The notes beneath the pieces are model-generated. The model ran no database searches. It worked only from the letters and a program-made list of their open reading frames with translations, and was not told the origin of the DNA. A stretch of DNA of 64,000 nt, taken from Thinopyrum elongatum. Taxonomy: Eukaryota; Streptophyta; Magnoliopsida; Poales; Poaceae. Of this stretch, positions 12,011 through 23,200 are shown piece after piece. A program made the translations under genes and the position numbers. The stretch is from positions 276,964,904 through 277,028,903 of the forward strand of contig CM022303.1 of assembly GCA_011799875.1 (NCBI GenBank), read 5' to 3'. How positions within the stretch are numbered: position 1 is the stretch's first letter; each line of letters opens with the position of its first letter.

Positions 12011-12986
12011 TGACTCGTAGTGTACTGCCAGCCCCCACCCCAGACGCACACACACACCGCACATCCACCGCAACTACGATGCATGTTAAATTTTCCCGCG
12101 GTGAACATATGTTACCAAAGGAGGGACGTTTAAATTTTGAAAAAAAAAACAGAGATCATTAAGATGTTTTAGTACATTGATTGATTTTCTAGGGGTATAA
12201 TATGCAAAAATCAAATTTGAGCTACATGCACACGTGACAGTGCACCTAAATGGATTGGAAAAACACATGTGTCTCACTGGGTGCATGTTTACTCCCCGTG
12301 CAAGAAATTTCAAACATTGAGAATCTTGATTTTTAAAATCTAGTACATCCAAAACTTATTTGAAATTCATGAAACTTATCGTGTTGTCATATGGACACCA
12401 ATACACTATGGTATTGTACTTTTTTGTCAAATTTGAGACAAGTTTTGATGTAATTTTTATCTTATTACAGACGGGAGATTATTAATTATTGGTAACCAAT
12501 ATCGCAAACGGATTATTTATTCAAACCGTGGGCGTTAGACCAACAATGGATACGTGCCATGCTTCAGTTAAGCAATAAAGCGGCCACATTAGTCATCAAA
12601 ATAGAAAAACAATATACGTGCTGCCACGCGACCCCTGTGCCGTGCGAGCAGGCGTGAGTTGACGGGACGCATGTGACCAGTCCGCCGCGCAGGCAGACCG
12701 GGAGGCATGCGTGCAGGTGCGAGAATTGACAGGAGGCGTGCTCGCTGCGCACTGTCATCGGGAGGCGTGCGAGTAACTGTGTGAAATGACGGTAGGCATG
12801 CCAGCAGTCCGGTGCGCAGGCTCACCGGGAGGCGAGCCAGCGGTTTGACCATCGCCCGCCTCTCTCCCACTACACCATATTAATCGCACGCCCGAGCGGC
12901 CGCACCCCCCATCTTCGTCGCACACACAATCCTCTCTCTCCGCCTGCATCCTTGACGCCGCTCTCAGTCCTCACCGCCGTCTGTGT
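12011..12986. other. Intergenic DNA and putative promoter of the next gene
   Basis: 12011-12480 is AT-rich without recognisable features. 12490-12560 has CGCAAACGG and AACCGTGGG motifs resembling CACTA subterminal repeats. Near 12620-12840 the GGAGGC(G)TGCG phrase recurs. CCATATTAATCG near 12876 is a possible TATA element about 110 bp before the ATG at 12987. Confidence 0.35.
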
Positions 12987-14085
12987 ATGAGGATGCCACC
13001 GAAGCACCCCATCGGAGGGAGTGCCGACGCCGGCACTGCGGAAGCACCGGAGCACGACGTGAAGATGGAGACAGAGGTTGCCGTCGCTGCCGCCGAGGTC
13101 TCGCTGCACCTTGACGTCGCCGACGACATCGTGCTTCCACAGCCGGAGCCGGAGGTCCACACTAACTCCGGCAACGACCCCGGTGACGACTCCGGCGACG
13201 ACTCCGACGACCACTCCGGCGATGACTCCGACGACGACAGACAACCGGTTAGTCATCTATACCCATTTATGTGTCAAATATAACCTAGGGTTTCTCTGGT
13301 TACTCCTGCCTCCCCCTTTTTGAAATAGAAATCCTATGGTTATGTTCTCTCAATCCATGAAATCTGAGTAAATTTCGTTAGATCCGTGTAGTGTATTGAT
13401 TGTTTGAATGGTAGAAATGATAAGTGATTAGTTGTTTCATCTGTACAAATGATTTCTGCTAATAATCCGACTAGGGTTAGTGTTTCGTGCTAATAATTTC
13501 TAGCCAGAGCTTGACAATTGATTTTTGAATGACCTAAATATATGTTTGTGCCTTTTTTTTCAAGATTGGTTTGTACATAGACGATTGTGCTAAAAAATCA
13601 AACCATAATCTTTGGATATGTCTAAAAAATAGCCATAAAATCCTTAAATTCCTAATCCTACTTTACGGAATGTAAAAATTGATTTGATGCCAAATTTTGG
13701 CAACTGCCAAATGTTCGCTAGAGATCAGTTTGTATTCCAAATTTGACGCCGCATTTTTTTACTATATGTATAGGTGCTATCTGACGATGTCGACAGCGAG
13801 GATGAAGATGTCCAAAGGAGGTACAAGAGGCAAATCCTCAGGGAGCTTTATGCGGGAATTCATAACAAGCATATTAGGACCTGGGACTGGGCTTTCGATG
13901 CCCATTTTGCAACCAAAAGCTTCATGACGCGTATGAAGGTGTCCTGGCGCATACAAGAGGACGAGCCGTTTGCTCCTTCAGGCAAAAGTATTCTCGCCGG
14001 GTGGCGCACGCCGTGTACGCGGAATACCTGGAGAAGCTTCACGATCGTGCCGGCAGATGAGATTGAACTATGTATGGCTATGTAG
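12987..14085 (+). CDS. Unknown acidic protein, two exons (190 aa)
   Basis: Exon 1 is 12987-13247 (87 codons) and ends at a GTTAGT donor. The intron is 13248-13773 and ends in tatag. Exon 2 is 13774-14085. The junction is phase 0 and the frame stays open to the TAG. Residues about 58-85 are an acidic G-D-D-S/D-D-S repeat run. The start of exon 2 is also acidic (S-D-D-V-D-S-E-D-E-D) and is followed by a more ordered stretch with W-D-W, F-D-A-H-F and a basic/aromatic mix. I recognise no family. The gene lies between CACTA-like subterminal motifs, so it may be transposon cargo or an accessory transposon protein. The model is good; the function is unknown. Confidence 0.5.
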
Positions 14086-14232
14086 TGTCTTAATTATAAA
14101 TATGCTTGAGTATGCTTAATGACGGTTGAACTATGCTTGTGTACAATTATTATCTATGCTTGAGTATGTTTAATCTATGTTTACTTATGTCTAAATATGG
14201 GATATCGATGCAATCTGTTTGGTTAATGGAAT

Positions 14233-14468
14233 CTACCTCCGTCCTGGTTTATTGGTCCCCTTTGTAATTTGTGTTAAATTTTGACCAAAGATTTAACTGA
14301 CAAAATGTTAGTGCATGTCAGAAAAATTATATCGTTTGATTCGTATTTAAACATAGTGTTCAGTGTTATAATTTTTTGTGACATGCATAAACAACATTTG
14401 TTAGTTAAATCTTGGGTTAAAATTTCGCACAAATTACAAAGGGGACCAATAAACATGGGCGGAGGTAG
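14233..14468. mobile_element. Stowaway-like MITE with ~41-bp inverted repeats
   Basis: CTACCTCCG...TTTATTGGTCCCC at the left is mirrored by GGGGACCAATAAA...CGGAGGTAG at the right. The internal sequence is also largely palindromic, so nearly the whole 236 bp could fold as one hairpin, as many Stowaway MITEs do. It sits in the 3' flank of the two-exon gene. Confidence 0.72.
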
Positions 14469-14740
14469 TACGTCAATCACACACAGTTCCGAAATTGGAA
14501 CTGTGTGCAATGGCTTTCATTTTCCCAGTTACGTCAATCACACACGGTTGGCTCTAGCAAACCGTTGCCTCCGAAACTCTTTGTGGGACAGAAAACCCTC
14601 ACCGCCCTATTCAAAAAAGAAAACCCTCACCATCCCCACGTCACAAAAACCCTCACCCCGCCCGCCACCCCCTTCGGTCCCCATTCACACCTACATAAGC
14701 TCCTCCGTGACTCTGCATGGCACCGCCTATCGCCGCGGCA
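14469..14740 (+). promoter_or_regulatory. CACTA-like motifs and putative promoter of the B3/F-box gene
   Basis: CAATCACACACAGTT and CAATCACACACGGTT (near 14475 and 14534) resemble the CACTA subterminal repeats. CCTACATAAGC near 14691 could serve as a TATA element for the leader exon that ends at the GTAACT donor at 14919. Confidence 0.35.
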
Positions 14741-15097
14741 ATCACTTAGCTCGCCGCCTGTCGCCGCCGCCAGGCTGCCGGCAAACCCCACCGCATTTCG
14801 CCACTTCCGCCTACCGCTGCCTATCGCCATCGACTTTCTCGACGCTGCTCGCGGTCGACCCAGCTCCGCCCGATTAAGGAATCCATCGTATTGAGGGTTT
14901 TTTCTCAAGGACAACAAGGTAACTAATTTAATGAGATACTATCTCATCTCTTATCCCAGTTCATCTGCCTCCTTTAATCACCTGGCCGAAATCACCGTGA
15001 ATTCATTTTTATTCGAGCTGATTTGAGGGTTTTCTTTCATTCGTAGAGTGTACAGTGCGTAGACGTATCAGGACTTTGCAGCCTCGGCCAGACATCC

Positions 15098-15740
15098 ATG
15101 GAGTTCCATCTCACTGTACCAGATGACTTGTGGATGCGCGCGGTATGTTCAATCTCACCCTAAATCGGTTGGCATGGCCTACTTTCCTGAACATATACTA
15201 TATATTGCTATATTTGGATAAAATATGTCACATGCAGCACATACGTTAAAGGGGATTTTTCCTCTTCTTTCTATATTAGGCAAATTAATGATGTATTGTT
15301 CTTTCGATTACTCTCATATTTTCATGACATCATAGTTACCCTACCTGTTTAAATATAGATTTTGTCCTTTCATTTCAACTGCTATACAGTTCTTTCAATT
15401 TCGCCCATATTTGCATGTTACCATATTCTTTAACAATCCTACCATTTTCTGCAGCACGTCCCTTGCTATGCAACAGCATCTGTAGTACACAATCTTGCCC
15501 TTTACATAAATCAAGACTATAGGGATGTCATACTGAACACAAACCATGAATTTACAATCGTTGCTTCTGTAAGACTTGATGAATGTGGTCACTCCTATTT
15601 TTCCACGGGCCTTTGGACAGAAATTTCTAAGTTTTATGTACTGAAAGCTGGCACTAAAATTGCACTGCACATAAAGGAGCCTGGTCATGAGATATATGCT
15701 AACTTCCCCGACGATATCATCCGTCCAGACTTCATTCGAA
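15098..15740 (+). CDS. B3-like N-terminal exons of a chimeric B3/F-box gene
   Basis: A leader exon ends at 14918 (donor GTAACT). A second exon opens after cgtag at 15047, with the ATG at 15098, and ends at 15142 (donor GTATGT). The next exon is 15455-15740, from a ctgcag acceptor to a GTAAGT donor. The frame is open throughout. It encodes about 110 residues ending in a B3-like pattern, Y-F-S-T-G-L-W-T-E-I-S-K-F-Y-V-L-K-A-G (B3 family: G-W-x-x-F-V...L-x-x-G-D). The last exon ends in phase 1 and joins in frame to the F-box exon at 15929. The splice signals are all canonical. The B3 assignment is tentative; the open spliced frame is directly seen. Confidence 0.5.
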
Positions 15741-18700
15741 GTAAGTGTTCTTTTCAAGTATCTGCATGTTGACTTACCCAGCAATATCAAAGGAATTGTG
15801 TAGTATTTAAGCAACCAATTATTATTCCATTTTCTTACTCTATTCCTACCTAATAACTTCTTAGTTACCATTACACTTTTCTATTGCCCTATTTAACTAA
15901 ATATTCCCTGTACTCCCACTTTTATCAGAAACCGCCGCTGACGAGGAGACTCCGGAGGTGGAGAACAGGGCTGCCAACAAGCGAAGGTGGATCGAGCAAG
16001 AACCGCAAGCGACTCCAGCAGGCCTAGACTTCATCAGCAGCCTCCGCGATGATATGTTGATAGTCATCATCTCCCTCCTCCCAATCAAATATGGGGCGCG
16101 GACAACCGTCCTTTCCCGGCGGTGGCGCCCCATATGGCACTCCACCCCTCTCGACCTCATCGACACCCATGAGCTCTGCCATGGCTATCGCAAAAGCTTG
16201 GATGCGTTCTCCCAGGTCCTTGGCAGTCACCATGGCCCAACCAGAGGCCTTAGCATGGGCAAATTCCGTTCCAACGGCAAGGACCGAGCCAAGATTGACG
16301 AGTGCTTCCGATCCCCCGCCCTAGATCAGCTCGAGGAGCTCACTTTTAATGAAGGGCATATGCACTCGCTGCCAACGTCCGCTCCGCCTCACGCCCACGC
16401 TACGCGTTGCCAAGTTCATGAACTGCCATTCCCCCCCCCCTTAATGACGCGCCCGCTCTTATTCTACCACGACTGAAGTACCTCGAGCTCGTCGCCGTCT
16501 GCCTCCCAAACAGTGACATGGAGCGCCTGCTCTGCAGCTGTAATCCACTCGAGTACCTTCGTCTTCAGGCGATCAATGGGTTGAGTAACTTTCACATCAC
16601 CTACATGACTCTCCGGGCTATTTATGTGTGTTGCTGGTGCTGCAACAAGACATCACAAAATGGGTACCACGGTATGGTCATTGAGGACACACCTTCACTT
16701 GAGAGATTACTTGTAGTTGATCAAGAAGGTCCAACAAGAATCAATGTCATTTCTGCGCCGAAATTGACAGTGGTGGGCTACTTGTAACACCCCGAGAATC
16801 ATGCTATAGTAATCTCCCCCTAATAGTTGACATGTCATCATGATTACTATGCTTACTGCCACTTATTTCAAATCAACTCCGAGAATCCAATTTAAATTTC
16901 AAGTGAGAAAACATTTCTTCAATTGGTCAAACAAAAATGTTTATAATATTATAAATAATCCCCTCATATTTGTCAAAGAGGAATCAACATTAAAAGTATT
17001 TTAAATTACCCCTAGAAATATTTTAGTGGATCAGCGGGATTAAATAAACACATTTTAATTCAAATATAAATTTGAACAGTTCTAATTGACCTCAAACCTT
17101 TTGTGCAGCCCTGTAGGATAACCTAGTATTTATGTGTTAAGTGTCACAAATAACACAAAGTCATCTGACAACAAAAGGTAAATGCAAGACATTGGAGAAA
17201 CTACAAAACAGTAAATAAAATAAAATAGAAAGAGAAGGCCTGCACTACGGTGCACTTGTAGCCCAGTGCTACAGTGCCAGCCCAAGCCCACCTGGCCTTT
17301 TCCCCCACCTCTGTACAGAGTCAGGGAGGCCATGGCATTGTGCACGCACGCACGCGCCGTCCACGCCTCGGATGGCCACGTGCCGGCCATCCGCCGAGTC
17401 CCTGGGATGGGTAAGACCATCCTCGTCCCGATGGACAACCCTAGCCCTCTCCTTTCTCCTCCATCGCGCCGTTTTCTTCTCCGCTAAGCGCCTGAGCTCG
17501 CGCTCCCCATGGCCGTCGTCGCCATCGCAGCCACCGTGCTCCCCGCGCCGTAACAAGTTGTCTAGAAGCATCCTCGTCGTCGTCTCCTTCGTCCCCGACC
17601 ATTGAATCAAGCCGGGAAGGCCTGCACGCTCGCCATCGAGCTCGAGTCCTTCGTGTACATCGCCGGACGCCTTCGTCGTTTGCCTCGTCTCCGGTCCACC
17701 TCCGGCCTCGCCGTCGCCTTCGTTGGAACCGCTGTGAGCTCCTCTTTCGAAGCCCCCTCTCCCCGTTGTCGATTAGGTCACCGTTTGCCATCCCCCGTAG
17801 CTCGCCATGGCCCTGCGTCCGCGTGCGCGCTCACCTGCACTTGGCCATTTCCACGCGCGCAACCGCGTGCTCCTGCTGTCGCCGGCTCCCACTGCTGCTG
17901 CGTGGCTGCTTGCCGCTGCTGCCGCTTGCTGCTCCTGTGCCGCTGCCGCTGCTTAAGCCGCTGCTCTGCTGCTGTGGCTGCTCCTGCTAGCTGATGCGTG
18001 CTGCTGTGCTGCACCGCTACAGTAACATTCAGTTACTGTAGCAGTAGCTAGCTTTGCTGCTGTGGCGTTGACTGCCTCTTTTGACAGCAACAAAACAGCG
18101 ACCAGACGAGTCCTAATATGAGTAAAATTCATGCGGGCAGGTAGTACACTTGACAAGGTTCAAAACATCCCATTGGACCAGATTCAAAAGATGTAAGAAT
18201 TAAATCCTATGAAAATCACAAAATCCTATGTTCGTATATTTTAACAGTTTCTGGAATTAACTTCAAGTGGCACTTTTCAAATGCAGTTTCGATCAAGCAA
18301 CTGAACTCTAACATGGATGTCAATGATACTGTCATGTAGATCACTGAAAGAAGATAAAAATTGGTTAAGGGCACTAAGCCATAGGATGGATAGAACAACA
18401 GTTATAGCCTTCGGAAAACAGCTAAGTGGTGTTAAAACTGAGCGATTCTCAGACTAAGCCAATTTTCAGGAAATTCCAAATAACTATTTAAAACTTTGAA
18501 AATTAATAGAAAATAAACCGTAGCTCGGATCGAAAAACTTTGTACATGAAAGTTGCTCAGAACGACGAGATGAATCCGAATACGCGGTCCGTTTGTCCGT
18601 CACACATCCCTAACTATCCGAACATGGAACCGTTCCCCTCTGGTCATCTGTCTGACAAATGTTCGGAACCGGGAAAACATTCCCGGATGGATTCCCCCTT

Positions 18701-19226
18701 CCTCGGTGGCGTGCAACCATACGTTAGGACACACCCAGCAATGCATATTGTCATGTCGTATATTGTGTTGCTCATGTTTGCTGTGTATTTATACTGTTTC
18801 CTCCCCCTCTTCTCTCTCATTAGACCCCGACGCAGTTCCCGGTACCGACGCAGCTCCGGAGACCGACGACACCATTGACGACCTTGCCCTTGCCGCCGAG
18901 CAACCAGGCAAGCACCCCCCCCTTTTGAGCATACCGATATCGCCTATTCTTTCTCTCTCATGCTTGCATTAGAATTGCTGCTGCTGCTGCTTTACCTATT
19001 CGGATGCATAGCCTATTTATTGTAACCTGCTGTTGATAATTACCTGCATAACCTAAACTGCTTAGTATAGGCTGGGTAGAGACCTATCAGTGACCCCACT
19101 AGTCCCGACCGCCCCGCTGGATTATCCAAAGACCCGATCAACGGGATTGAAGACCAGGCCCCGGCACCGCACATCACCCCCCCCCCCCTTAGTTGTAACG
19201 ACACTGCAGTGTTACTATCGAGTGCC

Positions 19227-19429
19227 GAGGGTGAAACCTCTTGTAGCACTTCTGATGTTAACTCTGTAGAGTAGCTATTCAGTCGTGGTCATCGAGGGTG
19301 ATGCCTCCTTCACCACTTCCGATAACGACGCCGTCGTACAACACCTCAAGTGTGAACCCATCGAGGGTGATTCCTCCGAGTTCACCTTGACGGATACATC
19401 GAGTGGGAATTCAACAAGGGTGGTACCTC
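19227..19429. promoter_or_regulatory. Spaced 14-bp dyad motifs in LTR1
   Basis: GAGGGTGATTCCTC-like 14-mers (arms GAGG and CCTC) occur at 19227, 19294, 19363 and 19416. The equivalent positions in LTR3 are 26228, 26294, 26361 and 26416, with almost the same spacing. Confidence 0.45.
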
Positions 19430-20140
19430 GGAGTCCCCTGATGTTATGGACACACGGATACATGGACCTTACACTATTACTTGGATAGGCGGGTCGACCC
19501 TGAGGGGTACCCGCGTGCGCCTAAGTGGCGAGTGTTGTGAAGACGGGTTGCCTGTATGGTGCCCGAGTGATGAATACGAGGCGTGGCCGGGCATTCTTGG
19601 CCCTTGCCGCAAGTCCTCGAGACGGGGCGACGGGGTCACATCTTTCGTGAGTCTTTGCTCATTGCCGCACCCCAAGGTACTAACGATTTGGATATTTGAT
19701 TCGAGTGGGCCTCTGGCCTGATAGCACTAATCATCACGTGGGCATAGTATGGGCGTTCTGCATCGTAGCATCAGCCGAAAGCTCTGACAGGCATCCAGTT
19801 CAGCATTGCGGCATGGTCGGATCATGTCGGCCACCCGAGGCGACGCTGGTATCCACCCTGTGCGCAACGACCTGGAGGGTGAGGGGCGATGGCCAATACC
19901 CCCTTGCGCTTAGGATGTAGACCGGCGGGGACCTCTCTGCTGAGCTGTAGGTAGGGTTGCGGTGTGTCGTTTGGCCGAGGCCGGGCATGACCCGGAAAAG
20001 TGTGTTCGGCCGGAGTTAAGCGAGCGTGGTGGGTAAGTTGGTGCACCCCTGCAGGGAAGAACTAATCTATGCATAGCCGGATCCTCGGTAACGGACACTC
20101 GGAGTTGTATCCCGATTGATACAATTAGAATTGGATATGG

Positions 20141-20256
20141 CTCTGGGATTGCTTCTCGCAGAGAGTCGAGAAGGGATCTCCGGACGAGGTTGATGACTGT
20201 ATGGCTCTGGGATTGCTTTCTCGCAGGGAGTCGAGAAAGGATCTCTGGGTGAGGTT
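20141..20256. repeat. Imperfect tandem duplication in LTR1
   Basis: The block GGCTCTGGGATTGCTT...GTCGAGAA(A/G)GGATCTC occurs twice about 62 bp apart. LTR2 has the same doubling (51250-51360) while LTR3 has one copy. Confidence 0.65.
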
Positions 20257-23200
20257 GAGACTTAATGATACTGCTACATTATATTGTACTGTTCTACTCT
20301 CTTCTATTGCTGCAAGATCGCTGAAGATGCTAGTCTTCGATAGGACTAGGCCTCCTCTGTATTCTGGCGTTTCTGCAGCCCAGTCCACATATACAGCCTT
20401 CCTTTGATAATGTTGCATATGTAGTGTAGATCCTTGCTTGCTGAGTACTTCGGATGAGTACTCACGGTTGCTTTTCTTTCTTTTTCCCCCATATCCTTTT
20501 TGATGCAACCAGATGACGGAGCCCCTGAGACAGCTGCTCCCGCCGACGATCGCTACTACTACCCCGAGGGTGGTTACTACTATGAGTTGACTGACGACCA
20601 GGAGTAGGATCGGAGGGTCCCAGGCAGGAGGCCTGCGCCTTTCGATCGTAGTGTTTTATTTTGCCCCGCCTTTCTAAAGGCCTTTCTGTGTTTTCTTTTA
20701 TATCTGTACTCAGATATCTGATGCTTCTGCTGACGCTTGTACGCAAGCTTATGTATTCGAGCCCTCGAGGCCCCTGGCTTGTAATATAAAGCTTGTATGA
20801 CTTTATTTATGTTTTAGAGTTGTGTTGTGATATCTTCCCGTGAGTCCTTAGGCTTGATCGTGTGCATTTGCGTGTATGATTAGTGCACGATTGAGCCGGG
20901 GGCGTCACACTACTCGTCTGACAAATACTCCGAACTTGTTATTGGATCCACACCCATTCAGGTACAACAATCGCCTTCTATTTCTCCTTCTTGAAATTAA
21001 CATTATTTCTAATTTTGGAGATGTATGTTCGTCTGTCATCCAGAAAATGATTCTGACAAGTTTGACCCCGAATCTGTGCACAGTGGAGGTCTTGGCACTA
21101 GAATCTATCAGCCCCAACCTGGACCAAGTTGTCAGTTTCCTGAGATGCTTTCCGTGCCTGGAGAAGCTATATATCGAGGTGATGTTCCTTTCCTGTTAAA
21201 TGTTAACCATAAGGGAGTTTAATTTTTTACATCTTTTCCCAAGTTTACAATGACAATGTACTACGATTTCTGAAGGAATTTTGGAGAATTTCAGTACATA
21301 CATGTTTTCCCGCCATATTGGTTGCTTGATCCATATGGTTACAATCCATAAGCATTTCTCCTTTGGGTTCATCTGTACTAGTTTTCTTACGGAATTTTTC
21401 ATCCACTCCAACCTCTTGTGAAGAAGGCTACATTTTTCTAGATTGTAATCAATGCCCATGTTAATCATGTCGGATCGAAGATGGCACGTTAGTGCATTTT
21501 ACAAATCCAGCAAAGCAAATAGGCCTGTAGTAGTGTTCAAAACTGCATGTAGGCACTAACACATTTTCTTCTTTTGCAGATAAGATTAGGCCCGGTGGTG
21601 AATAATGTGATATAATATAACAATCACATCGAATGCCTAGATCTGCATCTCTTAAAAATTACTTTGAACTCATACCGAGGGACCTTACCGGTGATTATAT
21701 TCGCCAGGTTCTTTGTTGTCAGAGCAAGGATGCTGAAGGTAATGATGTTTGCCCTACATTTATTTCGCAAAAAATGAATTGTTTGTTGATCAGCGCCGGC
21801 GGCTGCGGCAGAATGAAAAAGGCTCCAAAAAGCTGAATTTCATTTTGGAACTTCAGATGACAGAGTAAGCGGAAATCATTGTGTCAACCCCATACATGAC
21901 TTCTCAGTGGCTGATGTAACACCCCATGTATTAAGCTACAGTAATCCCCCTTTTGATTATGCCAAGTCATCATGATCAATAGTGCTTAATCATCATTTGC
22001 ATCATATTGCATTTCAACTCCTAACTCAAATTCAAATTAAAATTTAAGTGGAAAATAAAAGTTGTTCAAATCAGAAACCAAAATGTTCATTAAATAGCAA
22101 ATAATTCAGAGGCAAATATAAAATTGTAACCAACAGTAATGGGAGTAGTTAAGTGACCCTAATAACCTCAAACAGTGGCTAACAGCAACTTTTAATCACC
22201 TTTTATTTAATCTAAATTAAATATGAAATCATATTTTAGCCAAACCAATTTTTGGAGTTAGGTTATAATGCACTGCTAATTTTGGGCTAGGTCACTTATT
22301 TAGTAAAAATCATTTCGTGGCCTAACTATTTGCAAACAGGAAAAACAGAAAACAAGAAAACAAAATAAAAAGAAAAGCCCCCCCCGGACCAACTGGGCCG
22401 TGGCCCAGCTGGACCACCAGGCCGGCCCACCCTGCTCTCCCCATAACCCCACCCCACCCCGAAACCCTAGCCGAACCCCTCTCACTCCCCCCCTTCCCCG
22501 ATTCTGGATCGGGCGCCGCCCCGCGCGCCCCCGACCCCGTCGCCGTCGTCGGTCGCCATCGCCGACGCCTCCTCGCCTCCTCCCCACGCCGTCCTCCTCG
22601 AGCCTCGCCGCCCCTCTCCTCTCCTCGCTCGTGAGCTCCCTCCCTCGCTCTCCTCGCCTCAGTCGCGCCACCGCGCCCGAGCTCCGGGTGAGCTCGCGGT
22701 CGCCGCGCCCGTGGCCGCGCTCCGGCGCCCCCCCGGCTCCCTGGCCACGCCCCGCCGCGTCCATCTGTGCGCCGTCCGCGCCCACTCGCCGCTCGCTGCC
22801 GCCCGCGTTGCCCTGATCGCCTGCCGCTGCCCGCCCCTCGTCGCCCGCGCCTCGGAGCCCGCTCGCTCGCTCCGGCCACGCCTCGCCTCTGCGCACCTCG
22901 CTCGCCCGCCTCTCCTGCACGCATCGCCGCAGCTCCCCACGCTGCTGCCGCCCTCCGCTGGCCGAACGCCGAGGCCGCCGGCTCGCCTCTGTGCGTGTGC
23001 GCGCGTGCAGCCGCGTGGGCTGGGCCCTATGCCACTGACCACAGGGGCCCACCCCCTGTATTTCCAAAAAAAAAGAGAGAAACAGAAAAAAAACGAAAAT
23101 GAAAAATAAAATAGAAATAGTTAAAAATAAATATTATTTAATTAATTAAGTAATTAGGTAATTATGTATTTAATTAGGTTAATTAATTCTGTTTAGTTAA

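Larger units (their letters stand above)
18824..20607 (+). other. Possible spliced ORF inside LTR1 (two exons)
   Basis: Exon A 18824-18907 follows a polypyrimidine tract and cattag. It encodes an acidic peptide and ends CAACCAG before GCAAGC, a GC-type donor. Exon B 20513-20607 follows gcaaccag and encodes an acidic, tyrosine-rich tail ending in D-D-Q-E and a stop. The same two exons, with the same phase-1 junction, occur in the other LTRs of this window (25815-27606, 28166-29952, 49960-51718). No initiating exon was identified. Coding status is an inference from conservation of frame and splice sites. Confidence 0.4.
16783..20909 (+). mobile_element. Solo LTR 1 (4127 bp) inside the F-box gene
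   Basis: It starts TGTAACACCCCG and ends GGGGGCGTCACA, flanked by the 5-bp target duplication ctact (16778-16782 and 20910-20914). No internal retrotransposon domain or second LTR is present, so it is a solo LTR left by LTR-LTR recombination. The class is a long-LTR Triticeae element (Sukkula-like LARD is my best guess, unconfirmed). TG...CA ends are symmetric, so the element's own orientation is not fixed by the ends; the plus sign refers to the TGTAACA end being on the left. Confidence 0.88.

Noticed and set aside
13078..13323. Threonine/proline-rich frame overlapping the acidic-protein exon
   Set aside because: It is a shadow frame of the GAC/TCC repeats. The spliced frame starting at 12987 explains the region.
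18540..18878. 112-codon frame beginning with ATGTACATGAAAG in LTR1
   Set aside because: The DNA block ATGAAAGTTGCTCAGAA is shared by all the LTRs, but the frames after it diverge and break. Conservation looks like LTR function, not coding.
22300..23109. Arginine/alanine/proline-rich frames of up to 255 codons on both strands in LTR2 (and in its inverted copy at 42260-43071)
   Set aside because: GC-rich sequence keeps many frames open by chance. There are no family motifs, and both strands and several frames are equally open.
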